A stretch of 64,000 nt of DNA from assembly GCA_900542805.1 (NCBI GenBank), contig UQOW01000001.1, positions 62,001 to 126,000 of the forward strand, given 5' to 3'. Within the stretch, counting starts at the first letter, position 1. Each line of letters begins with the position of its first letter. Positions 37,826-46,778 of the stretch are shown here, piece after piece. The notes beneath the pieces are model-generated. The model made no database searches and was not told the DNA's origin. It worked only from the letters and a program-made list of their open reading frames with translations. The translations under genes and the position numbers were made by a program. The stretch is from an uncultured Sutterella sp. (GTDB taxonomy: Bacteria > Pseudomonadota > Gammaproteobacteria > Burkholderiales > Burkholderiaceae_F).

Positions 37826-38176
37826 ATGCGGCATTGCGGGCGGCTCGGAACCGACCCGACTATTCCCGATATCGGAATTTTGGTTTCGACCGATATTCTC
37901 GCGATTGACCAGGCTTCCATTGATCCGGTGTTTCGGATGACCCGTGCAGAAAACCCCGATTTAGCCGAGCCTGTGAGTCACGCCGCGGATTGCGACAGCT
38001 TTCTTGATATGCGGGAGCTGAAAATGGGAAATCCCGGCTACGAACGCATTTTTATTGACGATAGACCACGTTTCGTGACTGACCTTTGTTTCGAGATTGA
38101 GGGGTTCGAGATACAAAAAACCCGTCTTCCATCCGAAGGCGGGTTTTTCACGATGATGTTTGTCGTCAATCGTTAG
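37826..38176 (+). pseudogene. Remnant of a DUF362/4Fe-4S protein C-terminus
   Basis: The first ~75 codons resemble the C-terminal part of DUF362 proteins: PDIGILVSTDILAIDQASID corresponds to the typical PDIGILASTDPVALDQACVD. The N-terminal three quarters, including any ferredoxin motifs, are absent. The similarity continues a few codons upstream of ATG 37826 in the same frame, and the last ~20 codons run through the SulP terminator hairpin, so the reading frame is not a designed gene. It is best seen as a decayed gene. Similarity was judged by eye. Confidence 0.5.
38116..38148 (-). terminator. Strong terminator of the SulP gene
   Basis: A 14-bp stem AAAAACCCGTCTTC/GAAGGCGGGTTTTT (one G·U pair) with a CATCC loop. 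It lies 25 bp past the SulP stop on the minus strand and can work in both directions. Confidence 0.88.
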
Positions 38177-39699
38177 ACGGCTGCAGCCAAAGCGTCTTTC
38201 ACGTTGGTAAAGACCTTGTCCTTGCCGACCTTCTCGCGCAGGTCAATGAGGTTTTGTTTGGGGTCGGCCACCAAATAGACCGTACTGCCGGCATCGCGCT
38301 TGGTGTTGATTTCATCTTCGAAAGCATAGACGCCGGAAATATCCGCAAAGTCGCAGTGCGTAAGGTCAAGGATATAGGTCTTGCCCTTCACGGCCGCAAA
38401 GTGCGCTACCAAGTCGTAGCTCGCGCCGAAATAAAAACCACCGAAAAGCGTGCAAATCCGAACGCCGTTTTCTTCGTCCACTTCCATCCGCGTGCGACGA
38501 TTCACTTGGGCAATCAGCGACAAGCTTGCCAGAACCACACCGAAGCCGACCGCAAAAATCAGGTCCACAAAAACCGTCAACAGGAAGACGACAACCATGA
38601 TGGCGATGTCGTTTCTGGGACAAATCTTGATTTCCTTGAGCATTCTGTAGTCCAGAATGTTGATACCGACGGATATCAAAATGCCGGCCAGGACGCTCAG
38701 CGGCACATAGCAGACAACGCTATAAAGGCTCACGAGCACGGCCGAAAGGAACAGGGAGCTGATCACGCCGGAAAGACGACCCGTACCTCCGACCTTAATA
38801 TTGGTCACCGTACGCATCGTGGCACCGGCACCGACGTTACCGCAGATAAAGCCGCACAGAGCATTACCGATACCCTGACCGATTAGTTCCCGGTTGCTGT
38901 TGTGCTTGGTCTTTGTCATGGAGTCGGCCACAAGGCTCGTCAAAAGCGAGTCAATGCATCCGAGAATCGCCAGAATGATGCCGTACAGCAGAACTGTTCC
39001 GAGGTGCTCCCAGGTCACATGCGGAATGTGAATCGGGGGAAGACCCGACGGGACTTCGCCGATCATCGGGACATTCAGACTTAAGGCGTAACTGATAACA
39101 GTGAGCAAAATCAAGGCGAAAAGCTGAGCCGGAATGATGGCATTGAGCTTTTTGGGCATCAGATAAATGATGGCCAGTGCAGCCACGCCCAAGGCGGCGC
39201 TCATCCAGTTGATGTCAATCGTTCCCAAAATCAGGAGGCCGTCAACGGGGCCCTTGGGGTTCGGACCGCCCAAAAGGGGCGACAGTTGCAACAGTGTGAT
39301 AATGACACCGGTGCCGCTCATGAAGCCGGAAATCACCGAATACGGAATGTAGCGGATGAGTTTTCCTAAACGCAGGCAGCCGAAAAGAATCTGAAACAGG
39401 CCGGCCACAAAGAAGACACAGGCAATCATCTGCAGGTCTCCGTTCAAGGCCACGACGACGCTTGCCGTGACGATGGTCATGGGGCCTGTCGGACCGGAAA
39501 TCTGGGTTTTGGTTCCGCCGAAAATCGCGGCGAAGAAACTCAGGCAGATGGCGCCGTACATGCCGGCCGCCGCGCCTAAACCCGAAGCAATACCGAAGGC
39601 GAGGCACAACGGCAGGGCGACGACACCGGCAGTGAGACCACCCGCGATGTTGCCCTTGATATTTTGTGTGTACTCGCCGAGCTCACTAGCGATACTCAT
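38173..39699 (-). CDS. SulP-family anion transporter with STAS domain
   Basis: A 508-residue inner-membrane transporter. About 12-14 helices occupy residues 15-400, with SulP features GLTAGVVALPLCLAFGIASG near the N-terminus and GPTGPMTIV near 70. A cytoplasmic STAS domain covers about 415-508 (ILDLTHCDFADISGVYAFEDEI). Family members carry sulfate, bicarbonate or dicarboxylates; the Na+-bicarbonate BicA or C4-dicarboxylate DauA types are possible. The upstream 140 bp are A+T-rich and should hold its promoter. Confidence 0.93.
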   Translation of the reverse strand: MSIASELGEYTQNIKGNIAGGLTAGVVALPLCLAFGIASGLGAAAGMYGAICLSFFAAIFGGTKTQISGPTGPMTIVTASVVVALNGDLQMIACVFFVAGLFQILFGCLRLGKLIRYIPYSVISGFMSGTGVIITLLQLSPLLGGPNPKGPVDGLLILGTIDINWMSAALGVAALAIIYLMPKKLNAIIPAQLFALILLTVISYALSLNVPMIGEVPSGLPPIHIPHVTWEHLGTVLLYGIILAILGCIDSLLTSLVADSMTKTKHNSNRELIGQGIGNALCGFICGNVGAGATMRTVTNIKVGGTGRLSGVISSLFLSAVLVSLYSVVCYVPLSVLAGILISVGINILDYRMLKEIKICPRNDIAIMVVVFLLTVFVDLIFAVGFGVVLASLSLIAQVNRRTRMEVDEENGVRICTLFGGFYFGASYDLVAHFAAVKGKTYILDLTHCDFADISGVYAFEDEINTKRDAGSTVYLVADPKQNLIDLREKVGKDKVFTNVKDALAAAV

Positions 39700-39837
39700 T
39701 TTTTATCAATCCAATGGACAGAAAACGTCCGAAAATCCAAAGAATAAGTTTACTCCGCAATTGCACTTAAAGACAAAATATTTCTTGAGAAATTAGAGAA
39801 AACATCTAGACTTATCAATATAAATATCAGGATACCC

Positions 39838-40830
39838 CTATTGATCTTGTTCGCTCAAGGGCTTGTACCATCCCATGCGTGCTTGCGGGAGCATTTCTTG
39901 AGATAAAAGGGAGCGAACGGCCGCGGTGTAGTCGCTTTCGGTCTTGGCCCGACAGATGGCTTTAAAGCATACCTGACTGTCACCGCCAAAAAGATTGGCG
40001 AGCAGGAACCAGTACTCTTTCATGCGCATCAGTGCGTTTTTCCGATTGTTCCAAGCGCGGCAGTAACCTTCAAAAAGGTCTTGTGTGAAACGGTCGATTT
40101 CCTGAGAGCAGGCGGGTTTCCCGCCGCGCAGTTTCCGAAATAGGGCCGGATCGGCAATCAGTCCTCGCCCGACCATGATGCCCGTCAGATCGGGAAAGCG
40201 TTGTGTAACGCACAGGGCATCATTCTTCGTCACGATGTCGCCGTTGTAGATGACCGGGTGGTGTAGGCGTTTTAAAGCCTCCCGGAAGGCCGCAAGCCGC
40301 GCATGCCCTCGGTATAAATCTGTTTTAAGTCGCGCATGGATTGTTACGGAGGCAAACGGGAAGTGGTTAAACACATCGGCAAGTCGCTCGAACTCGGCGG
40401 TATTTGTCCAACCTAGGCGCGTTTTGACACTGACGGAAATCGGAAGCGGTTTTTCGAAAACCGACGCAAAAAAGCGTTCGAGTTTATCGGGAGAACGTAA
40501 AAAGCCGGCCCCTTTTCCCTTGGCCGTGACGGTCCCTGCCGGGCATCCGAGATTGAAGTTGACTTCGCGGTAGCCCAAATCGGCAAGGGCGTGTACTGCC
40601 CAAATAAAGTCTTCGGCTCGGCGCGTTAAAAGTTGAGGAACAGCGACAAAACCAACGTTGGCCTCCGGGGCAATTTCCCGAAGTTGACGCGTGGTAAAGG
40701 GAGGCTCCCGAGTGGGAGTGATAAAAGCGATAAAGTAACGGTCAACACCGCCGAAAAGGCGCGCATGTGCGCGCCTGAAGACGGCGCTTCCGAGGCTTTC
40801 CATCGGCGCAAAATCCAAAAACTTCGTCAT
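39838..40830 (-). CDS. tRNA-dihydrouridine synthase family protein
   Basis: A 330-residue FMN TIM-barrel enzyme that reduces uridines in tRNA. The catalytic Cys lies in NLGCPAGTVTAKGKGAGFL, followed by VSVKTRLGW, ASVTIHARLKTDLYRG and VIYNGDIV. The GTVTAKGKGAGFL form and NTAEFERLADVFN resemble a Dus group common in Firmicutes and Bacteroidetes more than DusA, DusB or DusC of proteobacteria, so lateral transfer is possible. The modified position is unknown. Confidence 0.88.
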   Translation of the reverse strand: MTKFLDFAPMESLGSAVFRRAHARLFGGVDRYFIAFITPTREPPFTTRQLREIAPEANVGFVAVPQLLTRRAEDFIWAVHALADLGYREVNFNLGCPAGTVTAKGKGAGFLRSPDKLERFFASVFEKPLPISVSVKTRLGWTNTAEFERLADVFNHFPFASVTIHARLKTDLYRGHARLAAFREALKRLHHPVIYNGDIVTKNDALCVTQRFPDLTGIMVGRGLIADPALFRKLRGGKPACSQEIDRFTQDLFEGYCRAWNNRKNALMRMKEYWFLLANLFGGDSQVCFKAICRAKTESDYTAAVRSLLSQEMLPQARMGWYKPLSEQDQ

Positions 40831-40882
40831 GACGACCTAAGAAATCTATTCGGGGATGTTGCGCCGACTCACAAAGGATTAT

Positions 40883-41218
40883 CTAGGAGGCAATCAAAAA
40901 GTCTTCGAGCTTGGCACCCTTTGCCAAGGCTTCTCGGATATAGACCGGTTGCTTGCCGCGTCCCGACCAGGTTCTTCCGTCGGGTAAGCGGTATTTGGGT
41001 TCCACTTTGCCGCGCGGTGATAAGGCACTCAGCGTGATGCTCTTGATGGCGACCGGTGCCGGCGCATCAAAGTTCAAGTCCTCGGCTTTCAGAGCGAACA
41101 AAGCAATCAGGTCGTTGACCGTATCAATCGCATCCTGACGAGCTGCGTCTTTTTGGGCATTCAGTCGAGCTTCCTGACGAGCTAACTTCTTTAATGTTTT
41201 AGCGAAATTTTGTTCCAT
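40883..41218 (-). CDS. H-NS-family nucleoid protein
   Basis: A 111-residue histone-like protein. The N-terminal half is a charged oligomerisation helix region (residues 1-45); the C-terminal half is the H-NS DNA-binding domain with YRLPDGRTWSGRGKQPVYI, where GRGKQP is the minor-groove loop, ending LEDFLIAS. ATG 41218 gives the normal start; an extension to 41251 would add 11 residues. H-NS proteins bind A+T-rich DNA and repress. The gene's own 140-bp upstream region is A+T-rich, which would suit autoregulation (inference). Confidence 0.92.
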   Translation of the reverse strand: MEQNFAKTLKKLARQEARLNAQKDAARQDAIDTVNDLIALFALKAEDLNFDAPAPVAIKSITLSALSPRGKVEPKYRLPDGRTWSGRGKQPVYIREALAKGAKLEDFLIAS

Positions 41219-41363
41219 ATTTTTTATCCCGGTGAAATAAAATAGAAGCAATTAACCTCGTTATTATATTGAAAAAAGAACAAAGTTCAAAAACGTCTTG
41301 ATTTCAGTGCTGATAAAGCATCGGGAAACTTAAAAGTAGGATATTTCACCTAGAAAAGGCGGA

Positions 41364-41834
41364 TTAACTTTTCCATTGAGAGTAGGGACATTGCATTAAT
41401 GAAACATTGTAATAGCGCTCGTCCTCGGAAATATCCTCTCCGATCCAATCGGGTTTTTCAAAGGGCTCGTTCACGGATTTAAGTTCGATTTCCGCAACAA
41501 CAAGTCCCTTGTTTTTGCCGAAAAATTCATCAACTTCCCAGATTTTTCCCTTAAACGGAATCTTCGTTCGATTTTTAATAACCTGACGGTCGGATCCGAC
41601 CATATCGAGCAGTTCGGCGGCATCCGATAACGGAATCGGATACTCATATTCAGGGCGGACGATTCCGCAGGCGCGACCTTTGACGGTGATGCGCGCTTGT
41701 GAGCCCTCGATGCGTACGCGCACAATGCAGTCGGGTCCGATGGCTAAGTACCCTTGGCGGTAACGGACGGGTGTTCCGAGGGCCCGCCAAGCTTCGCCTG
41801 TGACTAAAAATTTGTGTTCGATTTCTTCGGCCAT
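41364..41834 (-). CDS. CYTH-domain (inorganic triphosphatase-like) protein
   Basis: A 156-residue single CYTH domain starting MAEEIEHKFLV, which has the metal-binding ExExK signature. Further charged strands follow as in triphosphate tunnel enzymes (RVRIEGSQARITVKG, EYEYPIPLSDA, WEVDEFFGKNKGLVVAEIEL). Probable activity: hydrolysis of inorganic triphosphate, as in the Nitrosomonas NeuTTM. It starts only 12 bp after the pckA terminator T-tract, so it is probably expressed separately or by read-through. Confidence 0.93.
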   Translation of the reverse strand: MAEEIEHKFLVTGEAWRALGTPVRYRQGYLAIGPDCIVRVRIEGSQARITVKGRACGIVRPEYEYPIPLSDAAELLDMVGSDRQVIKNRTKIPFKGKIWEVDEFFGKNKGLVVAEIELKSVNEPFEKPDWIGEDISEDERYYNVSLMQCPYSQWKS

Positions 41835-41845
41835 TTTCTTGTTCT

Positions 41846-41877
41846 AAAAAAAAAGACGGCGGATTACTCCGCCGTCT
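41846..41877 (-). terminator. Terminator of pckA
   Basis: AGACGGCGGA/TCCGCCGTCT perfect 10-bp stem with a 4-nt loop; nine T follow on the minus strand. Confidence 0.93.
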
Positions 41878-41932
41878 CGTCACAATACGTTGCCGGAAAA
41901 GGAAGCAATTCTTCCTTTCCCATTAAGGCCGA

Positions 41933-43540
41933 TTAAAGCTTCGGGCCGCTCTTTTCCAAAGCAGCGCAATGCTCGTTGGCCGTGAACTTCTTGAAGTTCT
42001 TCTGGAAGGCGGCCGTCAGTGCGCGAGCCTTCTCGTCCCACTGAGCAACATCGGCGTAGGTGTTGCGCGGATCGAGAATCTTGGTTTCGCAGCCGGGCAA
42101 TTCTGTCGGAACCTTCAGGTTAAAGTACGGAATTGTCGTGGTCGGAGCCGTGTTAATCGAGCCGTCGAGAATGGCGTCGATAATCGCGCGGGTATCCTTA
42201 ATGGAAATACGCTTGCCTGTTCCGTTCCAGCCCGTGTTCACGAGGTAAACCTTCGCGCCGACCATGTTGATTTTGCGAACGAGTTCTTCGGCGTACTTGA
42301 CGGGGTGCAACGACAGGAAGGCCGCACCGAAGCAGGCCGAGAATGTCGGGGTCGGTTCGGTAATACCGCGTTCCGTGCCGGCAACCTTGGCGGTAAAGCC
42401 GGAAAGGAAGTAGTACTGAGCCTGTTCGTTATCGAGGATCGAAACCGGGGGCAACACACCGTAGGCATCGGCTGTCAGGAAGATGACCTGCTTGGCGTGC
42501 GGGCCCTTGCTAATCGGTTTGACAATGTTATTGATGTGGTAAATCGGGTAGGAAACGCGGGTGTTTTCCGTGGCGCTACGATCGTGAAAATCGGGCGTTC
42601 CGTCTTCCTTGACGATGACGTTCTCAAGGAGAGCATCGCGGCGAATGGCGTTGTAAATGTCGGCTTCCGCATCCTTGTTAAGGTCAATGACCTTCGCATA
42701 GCAGCCGCCTTCGTAGTTAAAGACGCCTTCGTCATCCCAGCCGTGTTCGTCGTCACCGATCAAAAGACGCTTCGGATCGGCCGAAAGCGTGGTCTTGCCG
42801 GTGCCGGACAGACCGAAGAAGATGGCCGTATTCTGGCCGTTCTTGTCGGTGTTGGCCGAGCAGTGCATGGAGGCGATGCCGCGCAACGGATTGAAGTAGT
42901 TCATAATCGAGAACATGCCCTTCTTCATTTCGCCGCCGTACCAGGTGTTCAAAATGACTTGTTCGTTCGACGCGAGGTTAAAGACAACAGCGGTTTCGCT
43001 ATTGAGTCCGAGCTCCTTGTAGTTTTCGACCTTGGCCTTGGAGGCGTTATACACGACGAAGTCGGGCTTGCCGAAGTTAGCGAGTTCTTCTTCCGTCGGA
43101 CGGATGAACATGTTGCGCACGAAGTGAGCCTGCCAGGCCACTTCCATGATAAAACGAACCTTCAGACGTGTCGCTTCGTTGGCGCCGCAGAACGCATCGA
43201 CAACGAAAAGACGCTTGCCGGACAACTCCTTAACGGCCAAATCCTTGACGGCATTCCATGTTGCTTCGCTCACGGGCTTGTTGTCGTTCTTGTATGCATC
43301 GCTCGTCCACCAAATGGTGTCCTTGGAGGCGTCGTTCTTGACGAAGAACTTATCTTTCGGGGAGCGACCCGTGTAAACGCCCGTCATGACGTTGACGGCG
43401 CCGAGGTTGGTCACGCGGCCGACTTCATAGCCCTGGAGACCGGGTTTGGTCTCTTCGGCAAAAAGTGTGTCGTAGTCGGGGTTGTAGATAATCTCCGTGT
43501 TACCGGTGATTCCATACTGGGACAAGTCAATTTTTGTCAT
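41933..43540 (-). CDS. pckA: Phosphoenolpyruvate carboxykinase (ATP)
   Basis: Interconverts oxaloacetate and PEP with ATP, 535 residues. The P-loop is [11 protein letters not shown], with TGRSPKDKF, the metal-site [15 protein letters not shown] and the Arg region [15 protein letters not shown] 43540 gives the family N-terminus ([11 protein letters not shown]); an in-frame extension to 43651 is not supported. Codon use is strongly biased, like gapA, suggesting high expression. A 529-codon open frame lies antisense to it but is a codon-bias by-product. Confidence 0.98.
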   Translation of the reverse strand: MTKIDLSQYGITGNTEIIYNPDYDTLFAEETKPGLQGYEVGRVTNLGAVNVMTGVYTGRSPKDKFFVKNDASKDTIWWTSDAYKNDNKPVSEATWNAVKDLAVKELSGKRLFVVDAFCGANEATRLKVRFIMEVAWQAHFVRNMFIRPTEEELANFGKPDFVVYNASKAKVENYKELGLNSETAVVFNLASNEQVILNTWYGGEMKKGMFSIMNYFNPLRGIASMHCSANTDKNGQNTAIFFGLSGTGKTTLSADPKRLLIGDDEHGWDDEGVFNYEGGCYAKVIDLNKDAEADIYNAIRRDALLENVIVKEDGTPDFHDRSATENTRVSYPIYHINNIVKPISKGPHAKQVIFLTADAYGVLPPVSILDNEQAQYYFLSGFTAKVAGTERGITEPTPTFSACFGAAFLSLHPVKYAEELVRKINMVGAKVYLVNTGWNGTGKRISIKDTRAIIDAILDGSINTAPTTTIPYFNLKVPTELPGCETKILDPRNTYADVAQWDEKARALTAAFQKNFKKFTANEHCAALEKSGPKL

Positions 43541-43731
43541 AGTTTTTCTACTGGTTAAAGTAATGATTAAAAACCTGCTCGCACAAAAATCCGGAGATCT
43601 TATGCACGCGACAGGTCTCCAAAAGAATCCAACGCATTTTAATGCGAACACATCGGTTTGTCTGCGGTTTTAAAGGAAAAAAATTGTATCCGCATCAAGG
43701 AAGAACAAAGTTTTCCTTGCGTATTGATATT

Positions 43732-44406
43732 TCAAGACTTTTTAGAGGATTTGTCCGAGACTCGGAAGGGGTTTCCTTCAAAGGCGCAAAGACTGCGTAT
43801 CGGACAGGTCGAGCAAAGCGGGTTTCTTGCCTTGCAGCAATACCTGCCGTGGAGCAAAAGCCAGTGGTGAATGCCCTTTAAGTATTCGGAGGGAGTGAGG
43901 GCAATCAGGGCCTTGGACACTTCGGCCGGCGTTTTTCCCTGCGCCAGTCCCGTGCGGTTGGCTACACGAAAAACGTGGGTATCGACGGGAACGGTCGGGC
44001 GTCCGAATGCAACGTTTAGGACGACATCGGCTGTTTTGGCACCGACTCCCGGAAGGCTGACGAGGTCTTCGAAACTGTCGGGTACGGAGCTGTTGAAATC
44101 GCGTACGAGGACCTGACAGGCGTCAATGATGTGACGGGCCTTGTTGTGAAAAAGGCCGATGGTCCGGATAAAAGGTTCGAGCCCGTCAACGCCCAAGGCA
44201 AGCATGGCCGACGGGGTATCGGCCGCCTTGAATAGATCGTTCGTGGCGATGTTGACGCTTTTGTCGGTTGCTTGGGCCGAGAGCATCACGGCAATAAGCA
44301 GTTCAAAAGGCGTTTTGAAATTAAGTTCGCTTTTCGGATTCGGGCGCTCGGCGGCCAGAATCTCAATGATTTTGCGCTTTGTTTTAAGATTCATCGAATC
44401 ACTCAC
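43732..44406 (-). CDS. nth: Endonuclease III
   Basis: DNA glycosylase/AP lyase for oxidised pyrimidines, 224 residues. It has the helix-hairpin-helix LPGVGAKTADVV with the catalytic Lys, the catalytic Asp in VPVDTHVFRV, and the C-terminal [4Fe-4S] cluster CCKARNPLCSTCPIRSLC (C-X6-C-X2-C-X5-C). The GTG at 44406 overlaps the rnfB stop by 4 bp (GTGA); ATG 44394 is an alternative and matches the E. coli start. Confidence 0.96.
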   Translation of the reverse strand: MSDSMNLKTKRKIIEILAAERPNPKSELNFKTPFELLIAVMLSAQATDKSVNIATNDLFKAADTPSAMLALGVDGLEPFIRTIGLFHNKARHIIDACQVLVRDFNSSVPDSFEDLVSLPGVGAKTADVVLNVAFGRPTVPVDTHVFRVANRTGLAQGKTPAEVSKALIALTPSEYLKGIHHWLLLHGRYCCKARNPLCSTCPIRSLCAFEGNPFRVSDKSSKKS

Positions 44407-44984
44407 TTTTTCTCGGTGTTGGCACGAGCTCGTGCCAGAGCCTCGGCAATCAGGTCTTTTTTCGTGAGGACGGCTTTTCGGGCGTTTTCCTGTAACTGCG
44501 CCTTTTCCCGAGCCTTGCGTTCGACAGCGGCTTTGTGGGCAAGGCGGGCACGCTCGGCATCCTCATCGGTCCAGGGGCGCCCCGGTTCGAATAGTTCGAT
44601 ACAGTCCATCGGACAGGCCGGCACGCACAGCGCGCATCCCGTGCACGCCGATTCGATGACGGCAAAAAGATTTTTCGGCATCCCCGTGACGGCCGAGACC
44701 GGACAGATATCGGCGCAAATGCGGCATCCGATACACAAATTCGGATCAATTCGCGCAAGAGCCAACGGCATTTCTCGCCCGTATTCCGGGTCAAGGGCAA
44801 TCGGAATCACACCGAGCGCTTTGGCTAGGCGCGCAATCGTTTTTTTGCCTCCCGGAGCGCAGCGATTAATCGGAGCCTTTTTCCGAGCTATCGCTTCGGC
44901 ATACTTGGCGCAACCGTCAAAGCCGCACTGACGGCATTGCGTCTGCGGCAAAAGGTATTCGAGTGTTTCCGAAGTGACGGTCAC
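44403..44984 (-). CDS. RnfB-like iron-sulfur protein (soluble type)
   Basis: A 193-residue protein with an N-terminal [4Fe-4S] motif (C17, C20, C25, C42: QCRQCGFDGC), as in RnfB/RsxB, and two ferredoxin clusters (CIGCRICADICP and CTGCALCVPACP). The membrane anchor of true RnfB is missing and no other rnf genes are nearby, so a separate electron-transfer role is likely. Its tail (about 140-193) is charged and helical. The coupling to nth, itself an Fe-S enzyme, is common in betaproteobacteria and may reflect cluster supply or reduction (inference). Confidence 0.9.
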   Translation of the reverse strand: MTVTSETLEYLLPQTQCRQCGFDGCAKYAEAIARKKAPINRCAPGGKKTIARLAKALGVIPIALDPEYGREMPLALARIDPNLCIGCRICADICPVSAVTGMPKNLFAVIESACTGCALCVPACPMDCIELFEPGRPWTDEDAERARLAHKAAVERKAREKAQLQENARKAVLTKKDLIAEALARARANTEKK

Positions 44985-45002
44985 GGGAAGTCTTCCGATG
45001 CG

Positions 45003-45326
45003 TTAGCGCTTTAAGTACTTGAGTTTTCCCTTGACACCGCGCCAGGAGTCAGCATCGTCGGGAGCGGGTTTTTTTCGGGTAATCGAGGGCCACTGTTCGG
45101 CAAGTTCCGCATTAAGGGCAATAAATTCCTTTTGATCTTCCGGGACGTCTTCCTCAGCGTAAATCGCGCCTTCCGGGCATTCGGGAATGCACACGGCGCA
45201 GTCAATACACTCGTTCGGGTCAATCACCAAAAAATTCGGTCCCTCGCGGAAACAGTCCACGGGGCACACATCCACGCAATCGGTTCGTTTGCAACCGATG
45301 CAGGCTTCACAGACAACATGCGGCAT
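45003..45326 (-). CDS. fdxA: Seven-iron ferredoxin FdxA
   Basis: A 107-residue ferredoxin of the Azotobacter FdI type: [20 protein letters not shown] near the N-terminus supplies the [3Fe-4S]/[4Fe-4S] ligands, and [12 protein letters not shown] the second set. ATG 45326 follows a strong AAGGAG. The frame is open 44 codons upstream but these lie over folA. It is 18 bp upstream of the rnfB-like gene and probably co-transcribed with it. Confidence 0.95.
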   Translation of the reverse strand: MPHVVCEACIGCKRTDCVDVCPVDCFREGPNFLVIDPNECIDCAVCIPECPEGAIYAEEDVPEDQKEFIALNAELAEQWPSITRKKPAPDDADSWRGVKGKLKYLKR

Positions 45327-45352
45327 GAATAACAACTCCTTAAAAACGTCTT

Positions 45353-45868
45353 TTAAGACAGGCCTGACCTGTCCCTGTCTTTTCTGTCGTATCGGCAAAA
45401 GCAAAGAGCGGGTCTGTTTTCGTTCTGAGTGAGGGCCTTCAAAACGTGCTTTTCCCACAAGGCTTCCGGCAAATCCGGGAAGAACGCATCGCCGTCGGGG
45501 GCGGCGTCAATCTCGGTCACCCAAGCGGTACGAATCCAATCTTTTTCAAGTACGGTTCGATAAAGGCGCGCTCCGCCGATGATAAAAACCTTCGGGGCAT
45601 CTTGAACGCAAGCGAGGGCTTCCTCGAGTGTCGTCGCGACATGGGCACCGAGGGCTAAGTAGCTTGAATCACGCGTTAAAACAACATTGGTTCGCCCGGG
45701 AAGAGCCCGCCCAATCGATTCCCACGTCTTGCGCCCCATGAGAACGGGGCACCCCATCGTCGTTTCCTTAAAGTGCTTGAGGTCTTCGGGTAGGTGCCAG
45801 GGCATCTTTCCTTTAAGTCCGATTACCCCGTTTTTCCCGCGAGCCACAATCAGTTCCATGCGCATCAT
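45353..45868 (-). CDS. folA: Dihydrofolate reductase
   Basis: NADPH-dependent reduction of dihydrofolate, 171 residues. It has [20 protein letters not shown] with the active-site acidic residue, [20 protein letters not shown] and FIIGGARLY. Three nearby ATGs (45868, 45865, 45859) are possible starts. It follows thyA by 3 bp, a normal thyA-folA pair that regenerates tetrahydrofolate after thymidylate synthesis. Confidence 0.96.
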   Translation of the reverse strand: MMRMELIVARGKNGVIGLKGKMPWHLPEDLKHFKETTMGCPVLMGRKTWESIGRALPGRTNVVLTRDSSYLALGAHVATTLEEALACVQDAPKVFIIGGARLYRTVLEKDWIRTAWVTEIDAAPDGDAFFPDLPEALWEKHVLKALTQNENRPALCFCRYDRKDRDRSGLS

Positions 45869-45871
45869 GGC

Positions 45872-46669
45872 TTAAACCGCAATCGGAGCCTTGATGGTCG
45901 GATACGGGTCGTAGCCGACGATTTCAAAGTCCTCGAACTTGTAGTCGAAAATCGAAGCCGGTTTGCGGGCAATCACGAGTTTCGGGTACGGACGCGGCGT
46001 GCGCGACAGCTGCAGGGCCACCTGTTCGAAGTGATTCTTGTAGATATGGCAATCGCCGCCCGTCCAAATAAATTCTCCGGGCAAAAGGTTGCATTGCTGC
46101 GCGACCATACAGGTCAAAAGTGAGTAACTGGCAATGTTAAACGGCACGCCGAGGAAAATATCGCAGGAGCGTTGATACAGCTGGCAGGAAAGCCGCCCCT
46201 CATTGACATAAAACTGAAAGAGGCAGTGGCAAGGCGGTAGGGCCATTTTGTCAATCAGGCCGACGTTCCACGAGCAAACAATCAGGCGACGGCTGTCGGG
46301 ATTGGTTTTAATCTGCTCGATGACGTTGGAAATCTGGTCGATATGTCGACCGTCGGCCGTAGGCCAACTGCGCCACTGAACACCGTAAACCGGACCCAAA
46401 TTGCCGTTTTCATCGGCCCATTCGTCCCAAATCGTGACCTTATTGTCATGCAGGTACTTGATGTTGCTTGAGCCCGATAAAAACCATAGGAGCTCGTGAA
46501 TAATCGAGCGCAGATGCAACTTTTTGGTCGTCACAAGCGGGAAGCTCTCTTTTAGATCAAAACGCATCTGATAGCCGAAGAGCGATCGCGTGCCCACGCC
46601 GGTGCGGTCGGATTTGTCGACGCCTTTTTCAAAGACGGTGTGCATGAAGGTTTCGTATTGGTCGTACAT
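45872..46669 (-). CDS. thyA: Thymidylate synthase
   Basis: Makes dTMP from dUMP using methylenetetrahydrofolate, 265 residues (E. coli 264). It has SDRTGVGT near residue 20, the catalytic Cys in [21 protein letters not shown], and FNIASYSLL. All known active-site residues are present. It heads the thyA-folA operon. Confidence 0.98.
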   Translation of the reverse strand: MYDQYETFMHTVFEKGVDKSDRTGVGTRSLFGYQMRFDLKESFPLVTTKKLHLRSIIHELLWFLSGSSNIKYLHDNKVTIWDEWADENGNLGPVYGVQWRSWPTADGRHIDQISNVIEQIKTNPDSRRLIVCSWNVGLIDKMALPPCHCLFQFYVNEGRLSCQLYQRSCDIFLGVPFNIASYSLLTCMVAQQCNLLPGEFIWTGGDCHIYKNHFEQVALQLSRTPRPYPKLVIARKPASIFDYKFEDFEIVGYDPYPTIKAPIAV

Positions 46670-46728
46670 GGGACATTCCCGAAAGAAATCAAAAACGTGT
46701 CCGAAATTTTAACGCATCGGCGCCGAAA

Positions 46729-46756
46729 GCCTTCCGTCGATTCTGCAACGGAAGGC
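46729..46756 (-). terminator. Hairpin downstream of the CdsA-like gene
   Basis: Perfect 9-bp inverted repeat GCCTTCCGT/ACGGAAGGC with a 10-nt loop, 22 bp past the stop. Only a short TTT follows on the minus strand, so it may be a weak terminator or an mRNA end. Confidence 0.5.
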
Positions 46757-46778
46757 GCACCAATGTCGGGAAAAGACG

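Noticed and set aside
41969..43558. 529-codon open frame on the plus strand, antisense to pckA
   Set aside because: It mirrors the biased codon use of the highly expressed pckA; the translated product has no recognisable motif and no ribosome binding site.
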